NCBI RefSeq assembly: GCF_001507545.1
Contig: NZ_LQBP01000002.1
Coordinates: 248,001 to 312,000 of the forward strand
DNA: 64,000 bases
Direction: 5' to 3'
Source of the DNA: Ruegeria profundi
GTDB lineage: Bacteria; Pseudomonadota; Alphaproteobacteria; Rhodobacterales; Rhodobacteraceae
Numbering within the stretch: the first letter of the stretch is position 1; every line of letters starts with the position of its first letter. Positions 52,577 through 59,383 of this stretch are shown in pieces. Made by a program: the position numbers and the translations under genes. The notes under the pieces are model-generated. The model saw only the letters and a list, made by a program, of their open reading frames with translations, was not told the DNA's origin and ran no database searches.

Positions 52577-53389
52577 ATGAAACTGTTCTCAAAACTTGTT
52601 ATGGCAGCGGCTGTTCTGTGCTTGCCCGCGCAGGCCTTTGCCAACCCAGAAGACACCGCTGGCGTGTTGAAACTTGAATACACCGATGGGCGGGCCGCAA
52701 CATTTGGCGTGGAAGACGTGAACGCAGTGCTGCAAAGCGTCGGCGTCCGCGTCAGCACTGTCGCGATCCCGGAACAGGCCTTGCCTATACTTGAAGCGTC
52801 ACACAGCCGTGCAATCACAGCCGAAGAAGAAGAGCAGCTGATTTCTGATTTCGAGCTGACTCGTGCGGACCTTCTGGCCGAGATCAAGGCGGCTGGTCGC
52901 ATGCCGACGGTCGAAAACGGTGGCTCACTTACCACGTTCGAAGAGGGGATGGCACCGTACCCCAAAATTTACGACATGAACAAGATGGACGCCGAAACCC
53001 GTGCATGGGTTCACAACAAGTTCGGCCCATTGCACGTCAATCACACGGATGAAGGTGTGGGCATTGACGAGGTTATGACGATTGTCTCTGGCGGACCCTG
53101 GGTTTGGTTTTTCGAGCTGCCCGGCGATGTGATCGGCAAGCTGACACTCGGCTATGTCGGCCTGGACGGAGAGGCATGGCGCATCAGCTATCCGGGTATC
53201 AAGCCCCATGGCGGGTTTCTTGACCCCGAATTCGGCCTCGTTGTTGCGTATGCCCATGGTCCCGAACAATTCGAGATGCGGTTCGACGCGGACAATATTG
53301 CCGGGTCACGCCTGAATGGGACAAATGCGTGGATAGATACATCCGGCAGTAAACCCTTGCTTCTGAACACTCCGCTGAAGACCAACTAA
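52577..53389 (+). CDS. Secreted protein of unknown function
   Basis: A 270-residue protein with a clear Sec signal peptide (about residues 1-22, AQAFA-N). The mature part contains an acidic N-terminal half with helical ELTRADLLAEIKAAGR and a C-terminal beta-rich half with SGGPWVWFFELPGDVIGKLTLGYVG. It has no cysteines and no motif I recognise. It is single-copy, divergent from a LysR regulator and closed by a terminator, so it forms a one-gene transcript. The pattern suggests a periplasmic binding or stress protein, but that is speculation. Confidence 0.75.
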   Translation: MKLFSKLVMAAAVLCLPAQAFANPEDTAGVLKLEYTDGRAATFGVEDVNAVLQSVGVRVSTVAIPEQALPILEASHSRAITAEEEEQLISDFELTRADLLAEIKAAGRMPTVENGGSLTTFEEGMAPYPKIYDMNKMDAETRAWVHNKFGPLHVNHTDEGVGIDEVMTIVSGGPWVWFFELPGDVIGKLTLGYVGLDGEAWRISYPGIKPHGGFLDPEFGLVVAYAHGPEQFEMRFDADNIAGSRLNGTNAWIDTSGSKPLLLNTPLKTN

Positions 53390-53395
53390 ACACCC

Positions 53396-53435
53396 AAGCG
53401 GCTGCGGACGACGGACCTCTCGGCAGCCGCTTTTT
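53396..53435 (+). terminator. Rho-independent terminator after the secreted orphan
   Basis: Stem AAGCGGCTGC (53396-53405) with GCAGCCGCTT (53423-53432), a 17-base loop, and a run of five T (53431-53435). It follows the stop by six bases. Confidence 0.8.
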
Positions 53436-53501
53436 CAATACCTCTGTACATCGTGGAATACGGTTGTGAACTCTCCTGATTGACCAAGCGTCAGTTCAGG
53501 A

Positions 53502-54170
53502 TCAACCAGCTGAAACTCCGATGACAATTGGGTGCAATGTGAAAAGGATTGCAAAAAGAACAACGCCCGCGATCAGGCGCAACAATACCTGCCGCCATGA
53601 TACTGGCTTGTGAAACAGCGGTGCACGATTGATCTGGGCTACAACAGCCCCCCAATTTTCCTCACCCAAGTCACGACGTTTGCGCAGGTCAATTATTTTG
53701 CGTCCAGCGACGGCAAAGCAGCCCAATACGCCAAACAAAAGAACATGCGCAAGATCGCCATTCGGCAGCAGGTGCAACCCGGCCCACAATGCCAAAGCCA
53801 AAAGGATCGGATGTCTTGTAAAGCGCACGATCCCAGGGTGTTGCGGGTCAAACCGTTCGTTTCGGCGACCGCCAAAAGACAAGGGATTGGGTCGACCGAT
53901 ACTCAAGGCCAGGATCAGGCACACCCCAAGCATACCGATCTGCACCATGTGGCGGTGCCACGGATGCTGGGGCCAAAGCTGCACATATGGGGCCTGACCT
54001 GCGGACCAGATCAGCAAGGACAGCATCGCAAGCGACAGGATCGAGTATCCGATACCGAAACCCGCCGAGCCCGTCTGCGCGACGATGCGGGCTTTGACGG
54101 CCGGGCGCACCGGGATCGAATGAGTAACGAAAAACGCGGCAAATATCGCCGCAAAGCCGGTCCAACTCAT
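53502..54170 (-). CDS. nnrU: NnrU family membrane protein
   Basis: A 222-residue membrane protein with five to six helices and the NnrU signature RPNPLSFGG followed by GIVRFTRHPILLALALW. NnrU is required for normal denitrification/NO metabolism in rhodobacteria and rhizobia; its reaction is unknown, and it belongs to the ICMT-like fold. The ATG at 54170 overlaps the nnrS stop (ATGA). It is last in the nor-nnrS-nnrU set. Confidence 0.88.
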   Translation of the reverse strand: MSWTGFAAIFAAFFVTHSIPVRPAVKARIVAQTGSAGFGIGYSILSLAMLSLLIWSAGQAPYVQLWPQHPWHRHMVQIGMLGVCLILALSIGRPNPLSFGGRRNERFDPQHPGIVRFTRHPILLALALWAGLHLLPNGDLAHVLLFGVLGCFAVAGRKIIDLRKRRDLGEENWGAVVAQINRAPLFHKPVSWRQVLLRLIAGVVLFAILFTLHPIVIGVSAG

Positions 54171-55363
54171 GCCCCATCTACCGTTTTGGGTCGCATCAGG
54201 GCGGGGCCGTAAGCCCAGACAAACCCGGCGAATGCGACCAACCACAAGCATCCTGAGATATGGATCATCTCTGGCCAGACAGACGTCAACAGTCGAGTGA
54301 ACACGGATCCGAAAATGCACAAATACACCAGAACGGTCATTCGATTGGCCCTTAGTTCTTGCCCCGTGTGACCCAAAGTGGCCCGGGTCATAACAGACAG
54401 TGTCATGGTACCGATCGCACCAGCCATCCACAAATGCTGTGCTCCTGCAGTGTTGGGGCTACCTAAAATCCGATCAACCCCGATCGCCAGCGCACCCAGC
54501 GGGATCAATAGGTACGACGCGTGTAAAACCCAAACCAACGGTTCGCCAAATGTCTGATGTCCCTGCCATCGAATAAGCCGAACGAAATGCAACACACCGA
54601 GTGCGACCAAAGCTATTGCTGTGAGCAGATCAAAGGGCCTCAGCGTCCAAAGGCCCAAGCCAATAAGGCTCAGCAGAAGGACAGCTTTGTCAAATCTCTG
54701 CATCGGCGGAGCGGGGCGGGCCGGGTTGTGCTGGCGAACAAGCCAGTTGCGCGTGAATGAGGGCACGATGCGGCCACCTATGACTGCGATCATTATGATG
54801 GCGGTGGCAACGCCAAGTCTTAAGCCAACCCCTTGCGCCGCATAGCCACCGGAAAGGGCTTCGTAGTGGAAAATGGCATTGGCGAGGGTAAAGACCGCCA
54901 GCAGAGCCAACACGATCAGGTTGCGCCAGTTTTTGCCTGCAACGATCTCACGAAGGATGACCACGCCAAGAACAACCGAAAGGGACAGGTCGACAATCGG
55001 GGCCAACCAGATTGGCAGGGTCGCTGAGAACAGGATTGCAAACCGCCCGATGACCCAAAGCGCAAACAGCCCTGCTAACCGCAACCCCACAATCGGCAAT
55101 CGCCCGGTCCAGTTCGGCACTGCAGTCAGCAGAAAACCGGCTAGCACAGCACCCAGGTAGCCGAAAAGAAATTCATGCGCGTGCCATGAGATGCTATCAA
55201 ATCTTGTTGGTAAGTCCACTGCGCCCCCCAGCGCCGCGAGCCAAAGCAGCATTGAAACAACCGCCCATACAGCCGCAAACAGAAAGAAGGGCCGAAATCC
55301 AAAGCTAAAGGGTGCCGGGCCTTTCCAGGCGCGCATCTGTTCAGCAGAAGTTTGTGACATCAT
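54167..55363 (-). CDS. nnrS: NnrS family heme-copper membrane protein
   Basis: A 398-residue protein with twelve membrane helices. SFGFRPFFLFAAVWAV near residue 19 and ISWHAHEFLFGYLGAV near 58 carry conserved His residues, and the late MTRATLGHTGQEL segment is typical. NnrS binds heme and copper and protects cells from NO, as shown for homologues. It follows the small secreted peptide gene downstream of norD. With intact NnrR-type regulator, NnrS and NnrU, an NO defence remains even though NO reductase is lost. Confidence 0.93.
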   Translation of the reverse strand: MMSQTSAEQMRAWKGPAPFSFGFRPFFLFAAVWAVVSMLLWLAALGGAVDLPTRFDSISWHAHEFLFGYLGAVLAGFLLTAVPNWTGRLPIVGLRLAGLFALWVIGRFAILFSATLPIWLAPIVDLSLSVVLGVVILREIVAGKNWRNLIVLALLAVFTLANAIFHYEALSGGYAAQGVGLRLGVATAIIMIAVIGGRIVPSFTRNWLVRQHNPARPAPPMQRFDKAVLLLSLIGLGLWTLRPFDLLTAIALVALGVLHFVRLIRWQGHQTFGEPLVWVLHASYLLIPLGALAIGVDRILGSPNTAGAQHLWMAGAIGTMTLSVMTRATLGHTGQELRANRMTVLVYLCIFGSVFTRLLTSVWPEMIHISGCLWLVAFAGFVWAYGPALMRPKTVDGA

Positions 55364-55419
55364 CGTCCTCCTTCACTGGCGGAAAGTACTTCAAGCTGTT
55401 GCCAAGGTGCGCGACACGT

Positions 55420-55578
55420 TTAGGTCGGACGCCACACGTATCGGTCTTCATCTTTGAGTTCCAGTGTCTGCAACATCCATTGGGTTGCGGATTGCGCCTG
55501 CGGAATTGGCCCGTCGAAGGTTTCGGCAAATGCCAGTGACGCGAATAGTACGGCGACGCAAAATAATAAGCTGCGCAT
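55420..55578 (-). CDS. Small secreted protein between norD and nnrS
   Basis: A 52-residue precursor: signal peptide of about 18 residues (MRSLLFCVAVLFASLAFA) and a short mature part of 34 residues with ATQWMLQTLELKDEDRYVW. It begins two bases after the norD stop, with AGGAGACC eleven bases ahead, so it is in the operon. I do not recognise it. Length and position suggest a small subunit or assembly peptide of a membrane complex, or an NorE-locus remnant. Confidence 0.6.
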   Translation of the reverse strand: MRSLLFCVAVLFASLAFAETFDGPIPQAQSATQWMLQTLELKDEDRYVWRPT

Positions 55579-55579
55579 G

Positions 55580-57187
55580 TCAGGTCTCCTGTGTGAGTGT
55601 TCGGTAGATTTCCGGCAGCGCCCGCGACAGGCGCTCGGGGTTTGGCAAAAGCGTGAAATCACCGCACCCAAAGATTTGCGCAAACCAATCCTGCCCGTCT
55701 TCGTCGATGATCACGCTATGCAAACTCTGGCCGGCGGTCCGGGCTTCGCGCACGGCCATATGGCTGTCTCCGATACCGTGCTGGCCCTCGTAGTGATCAA
55801 GATCGTTGGGTTTACCGTCCGTCAGCACGATCAGCAGTTTGCGGGCGCTTGGCTCCTTGGTAAGCTGTGTACTGACATGTCGGATGGCTGCGCCAAGACG
55901 GAAATAGTGGCCGGGCTTCAACGCCCCGATCGCGCTGGTCACATTGGTACCCATCTTTTCTTCAATCCCCTTGCAGCGCGTCAGAAACACGCGATTGCGC
56001 CGCAGAGACGAAAACCCCCAAATCGCTGAGCGGTCCACCTGTCGCGTGGCTTGCCAGATACGATCAGCCCCGCGTCCGGTGGCCAATAAATCCGCGCGCG
56101 CGGTCAGCAGGGCATCAAGATCAAGCTCTTGCCCATTAATCTGGCGCGGTTGAAGCACCCGCCGCGGGCGAAGCGCCTCAAACTGCCGACGCACAGCGCG
56201 AAAATATCGGTCATTCGGGGCAAACTGTGGCCGTTCAGACTGTATCGGCCCCTCAAGAACCCGGCAGTGATCCTGCATAAAGCTACGAGTTCGGTGGTTC
56301 CATTCCGGGTATGTATATTCGCCCGCCAACGCTTCGTGATCTGCATCGGCGGGCGACAGATCAAGATGCAGCCTCAGGCGTGTCGCGGTCTTTCGGCTGT
56401 GCTGGTCCTGATCTTTCCGCTCGCCGAGCTTGCGGCGACTGAGTGACGCCGATGGAGCCGGCGCGGGTTGCTCTGTATCTGCCTCAGGCGCAGCGCTTCC
56501 GCCTTGTCCCGGAGCTTCAACTCGCAACCAGATTGGCACTGGTGCAAATGGCATGAAACTGCGGGTTGTGCTTGCAGTTTTACCAAAGTTCAGCACATCA
56601 CCGCCCAGCTGCATGCGAATTGCCTTTTCGATCGACGTTTCTTGTGCGGGTCGATGCAAATCCGGTCGCGTCTTGGCGCAATAGGCCGCCATCTCTGCAT
56701 AGTCTGCGCGCAGACCCGGGCAACTTTTAAAAACGGCATCCGCCGCTTGGGCGTTTGCGTGGATCTGAGCATAATCCTGGGCTGGTCCAGCACCTGTAAG
56801 GTCCAAGGTCGCAAGCTCGGTTTTGGCGGCAAGGGCAGTCAGCCAGAAATACGCCGCGCGGTTCAGCCTGGGGTCGGGAAACGCATCCATAACCGGAGGA
56901 AGGTATAGCTTTTCGCTATCGTATTGTGCCACATATTCAAGGTCACGTTCTGCCCCCAACTTACGCTTGGGTGGCTGCCGATGTCGCACCAGCGTCGCGG
57001 CAGCCTCTCCGATTTCAACCCCGCCAGAGCCACCAAGTGCACGGAAAAGAACCGCCAGGCTGGGGCGCACAGATGCCAATTCCACACGCGCCGAGGGAAA
57101 GCGCGTCTCAGTTCCAATCCCACTTGCCATATCGTGCCAGAGGTTGCCGATCGTTCCCTCTGGCTGCATGAGATCAACGAGACGCAT
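55580..57187 (-). CDS. norD: NorD with internal deletion in the VWA domain
   Basis: A 535-residue NorD-like protein, where the family is usually about 620-640. The N-terminus (LDLMxPE-type LVDLMQPEGTIGNLWHD) and C-terminus (LLIVLTDGKPNDLDHYEG...DEDGQDWFAQIFG) are well kept. At residue about 386 the sequence jumps from RIWQATRQVDR to AIWGFSSLRR; the roughly 45 residues that normally lie between, including the DxSxS metal (MIDAS) motif, are absent without loss of frame. The protein therefore cannot form a normal VWA metal site. In intact operons NorD and NorQ help to activate NorCB. Confidence 0.85.
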   Translation of the reverse strand: MRLVDLMQPEGTIGNLWHDMASGIGTETRFPSARVELASVRPSLAVLFRALGGSGGVEIGEAAATLVRHRQPPKRKLGAERDLEYVAQYDSEKLYLPPVMDAFPDPRLNRAAYFWLTALAAKTELATLDLTGAGPAQDYAQIHANAQAADAVFKSCPGLRADYAEMAAYCAKTRPDLHRPAQETSIEKAIRMQLGGDVLNFGKTASTTRSFMPFAPVPIWLRVEAPGQGGSAAPEADTEQPAPAPSASLSRRKLGERKDQDQHSRKTATRLRLHLDLSPADADHEALAGEYTYPEWNHRTRSFMQDHCRVLEGPIQSERPQFAPNDRYFRAVRRQFEALRPRRVLQPRQINGQELDLDALLTARADLLATGRGADRIWQATRQVDRSAIWGFSSLRRNRVFLTRCKGIEEKMGTNVTSAIGALKPGHYFRLGAAIRHVSTQLTKEPSARKLLIVLTDGKPNDLDHYEGQHGIGDSHMAVREARTAGQSLHSVIIDEDGQDWFAQIFGCGDFTLLPNPERLSRALPEIYRTLTQET

Positions 57188-57192
57188 CCGAC

Positions 57193-57600
57193 CTATCCGT
57201 AGACAGCCAGAACAAGATCACGCAACGCCTGCTGTACATCTGGCTCGTCGCTCAGCTGAGGTTGGGCTGCGATGCCGTTTGGTTGCGACTCGATCCAACC
57301 TTTCAGGATATCAAAGGCATCTTCGGGACTGTCTTGAACGCCCCACGGGGTCATGACGTTTTCGAGTTCGGGCGCTAAATACGCGCCCTCTCCGTGGAGG
57401 CTGTGGCAATTGATGCAGGAGTGTATTTCCCAAATGTGTTTGCCGTGAACGACCACATCACTCAACTCCATCCCCGAGGTTGACGTGCTGACGACATACC
57501 GGTGGGATTGAACGGTCAGGGTCACGAAAACCACGACAAAAAAGATCGAGCCTCCGTCGCAAATGTTGTGCGCGCACGATTTCGTTAAGATTTCCGCCAT
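57193..57600 (-). pseudogene. norC: norC-norQ deletion fusion (norC 5' part joined to norQ 3' end)
   Basis: Residues 1-110 are NorC: MAEILTKS, one membrane anchor, and the heme site CINCH at 62-66, followed by WGVQDSPEDAFDILKGW. After QPNGI (about 57270) the sequence turns into DEPDVQQALRDLVLAVYG, the typical C-terminus of NorQ/CbbQ ATPases. norB and nearly all of norQ, normally between them, are missing. The 135-codon frame stays open. Several usually conserved NorC residues are changed (SCAHNICDGG near residue 8), suggesting relaxed selection. GCAAAGGTAAGC precedes the ATG at 57600. Confidence 0.82.
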
Positions 57601-57924
57601 TAGCTTACCTTTGCGGGCAAGGAATGGGGAATAATTAGCCGGTGGCAATCGGACCAAGTTTGCGCAAGCGCAATGTTCTGATGATTTCCTTGCCCAAGTA
57701 TTCGACAAGGAAGAGAGGTCTATGCACAACCAAGCTTGGAATATTCCGATCTGTTCTTGGAAAGTATAATGCCGTGCCGTCCGTAAACAGTTGCCTTGTT
57801 CATGCGGCATTCGACGCTGTGTGTGCTGTTTGATAAGTCCCTTTCAAACGAACGCTGAAGCGCATTGCGAATACGCCGTGAATGATGATGCGTTTCTGCC
57901 CGAGTTATGGGAAGCAACGGAACT
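57601..57924. other. Promoter region of the nor remnant and end of the Crp/Fnr gene
   Basis: About 320 bp with no supported gene. It holds the NnrR-type box at 57660-57673. The rest has no recognisable element; open frames here lack ribosome sites and homologous motifs. Confidence 0.5.
57660..57673. promoter_or_regulatory. NnrR/DNR-type Fnr-family box upstream of norC
   Basis: TTGCG-CAAG-CGCAA, a perfect palindrome in its arms. It has the Fnr-family spacing (5-4-5) with the TTGCG arm reported for NnrR targets in Rhodobacter. It lies 60 bp upstream of the norC start on the minus strand. Its persistence in front of a broken operon is notable. Confidence 0.7.
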
Positions 57925-58650
57925 CTACTCTATTCTGGCCTCACTGATTGCGGCCAAAGCACGCGGATCAAGAACCTTGATCCTTTTTCGGCGGCTTTCA
58001 ACCATCCCCTTCTTTTCCCACGCACTAAGCAGGCGACTGACAGTATGCAGGGTGGTTGCGGTCATTTCCGAAAGATCCTGCCGCGTGATCGGAAAATCGA
58101 TCTCGATCCCGTCAGGGACTTTACGGCCGGTCTGATGGATAAGGCGCAGCAGCGCACTGGCGACGCGTTGTTCAACCTGCAAGGTTGAGATTTCGACAAC
58201 CCGATTGTTTATCTCACCCAGACGGGTTCCAACGGTCTTGTAGGTTTCGGTCGAAAAGCCTTCATATTCTGCTGCGAACGTTTCCCAAAGCCGCATGGGC
58301 CAACTCAACGCGATGCTTTCGGTTGCCGTTATCGCCGTCGCTGGATAGGTCTGCCGCCCAATCGCCTTGGCAAAACCCATCAATTGTCCCGCTGGAATGT
58401 GTAGTGCAGTGACCTGTTCACCTGTCGGCGTAACCCTGACGACGCGAACATATCCATCAAGCAACAAATAAAATCGTTCGGCCGGCGCATCTTCTTCAAA
58501 GATTGCGGTACCAGGTTCGTATCGGCGTGAGCTTGCCTGATCAAGGATCGTGCGCAGCTGTCGGCGCTCCAGTTTTGAAAAGGGCGGCAGATGCGTCAGC
58601 AGGCTTTCGTCAAGCTGCGGCAAGGTCTTGCGCGTCGGTAGGTCGTTCAT
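57925..58650 (-). CDS. nnrR: Crp/Fnr-family regulator, probable NnrR
   Basis: A 241-residue Crp/Fnr regulator: cyclic-nucleotide-binding-like fold (about residues 20-130), dimer helix, and C-terminal helix-turn-helix (ITRQDLSEMTATTLHTVSRLLSAWEKKG, about 188-215). It has no N-terminal Fnr-type cysteine cluster, so it is not an oxygen sensor of the Fnr type. It fits the NnrR/DNR class, which senses NO through heme. Located next to the nor remnant with an NnrR-like box between, it is the probable regulator of nor and nnrS. Confidence 0.85.
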   Translation of the reverse strand: MNDLPTRKTLPQLDESLLTHLPPFSKLERRQLRTILDQASSRRYEPGTAIFEEDAPAERFYLLLDGYVRVVRVTPTGEQVTALHIPAGQLMGFAKAIGRQTYPATAITATESIALSWPMRLWETFAAEYEGFSTETYKTVGTRLGEINNRVVEISTLQVEQRVASALLRLIHQTGRKVPDGIEIDFPITRQDLSEMTATTLHTVSRLLSAWEKKGMVESRRKRIKVLDPRALAAISEARIE

Positions 58651-59040
58651 GAACCGCCTATGCCACAACATCCGGGCTAGTGGCCACTAAATCTCACCGA
58701 TCCCACCCGGGCATGACGCCGCAAGACATTTGTTCCAGAACAGTACCCGCTTGCGAAAATGCCTATGGATCAGCCCGAGAAGCCACAGCCAAAAAGTTAC
58801 CACAGTGTTTATGACAGCTTTGGCAAGTATCTGGTTTGTTGCATCTCTGCCAAGCGTGCCATTTTGTCACCGCTTGTCTCAACGTTGAAGGCGACCAACG
58901 CCGCCTGGACAAAGCTCTATATGCCGACCTCACCTAATCGGCGCGCACGTCAGACGTTTGAGACAGCGCAACCTGATTTTCAAGGCTTATCGCAACTTCA
59001 CGATTGACAATTCGCAGTAGATACAGTCAATTTTCGCGCG
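58651..59040. other. Intergenic stretch before the cobalamin riboswitch
   Basis: About 390 bp without a convincing gene. An open plus-strand frame at 58759-59007 (82 codons) lacks a ribosome site and motif. The promoter for the B12 operon should lie near the right end. I see no other structure. Confidence 0.5.
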
Positions 59041-59215
59041 TTCTGGTCCGGGTGGGATTCCATCCGGATAATAGGGAACGGGGTGCGGCCATTGCGCCAA
59101 TTCCTCGACTGCCCCCGCAACTGTAAGCGGTGAGCTTTGCCGGCACATGCCACTGTCCTAAAAGGGATGGGAAGGCCCGGTTTGGCGTCGATCCGAGAGT
59201 CAGGAGACCTGCCAG
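59041..59215 (+). ncRNA. Cobalamin riboswitch aptamer
   Basis: The usual conserved blocks appear in order: GGTCCGGGTGGGATTCC region at the 5' end, AATAGGGAA, the GCCCCCGCAACTGTAAGCGG stretch (59111-59130), the B12 box GCCACTG (59149-59155), GGGATGGGAAGGC (59164-59175) and GAGAGTCAGGAGACCTGCC (59195-59213). This is a classical adenosylcobalamin-sensing element. It lies 168 bp before btuB and should switch off the uptake operon when cobalamin is abundant. Confidence 0.95.
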
Positions 59216-59290
59216 AGCGATCACCCTGTCCGGACGCGGGGCGCGTCTTTGGCAACGGTCTATCCGTAGCGGTGACATTTCGCCGTCTGC

Positions 59291-59367
59291 GGAGGTTGTT
59301 TTCCTCCAACGACAACAACCAATCAAGACACCGAAAAAGGTGTCTTATGCCCTTTCTCCGGAAAGGG
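59291..59367 (+). promoter_or_regulatory. Hairpin-rich expression platform of the cobalamin riboswitch
   Basis: Several hairpins lie between aptamer and btuB. GGAGG/CCTCC (59291-59295 with 59303-59307) competes with GGTTGTT/AACAACC (59294-59300 with 59314-59320). Then follow AAGACACC/GGTGTCTT (59325-59346) and CCCTTTC-TCCG-GAAAGGG (59350-59367). The last ends three bases before the GAGGGA ribosome site. None has a U-run, favouring translational control. The switching mechanism is inferred. Confidence 0.55.
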
Positions 59368-59383
59368 GTCCGAGGGACAAACA

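Noticed and set aside
58759-59007. Plus-strand open frame of 82 codons before the riboswitch
   Set aside because: No ribosome site and no recognisable domain; it lies where a promoter is expected.
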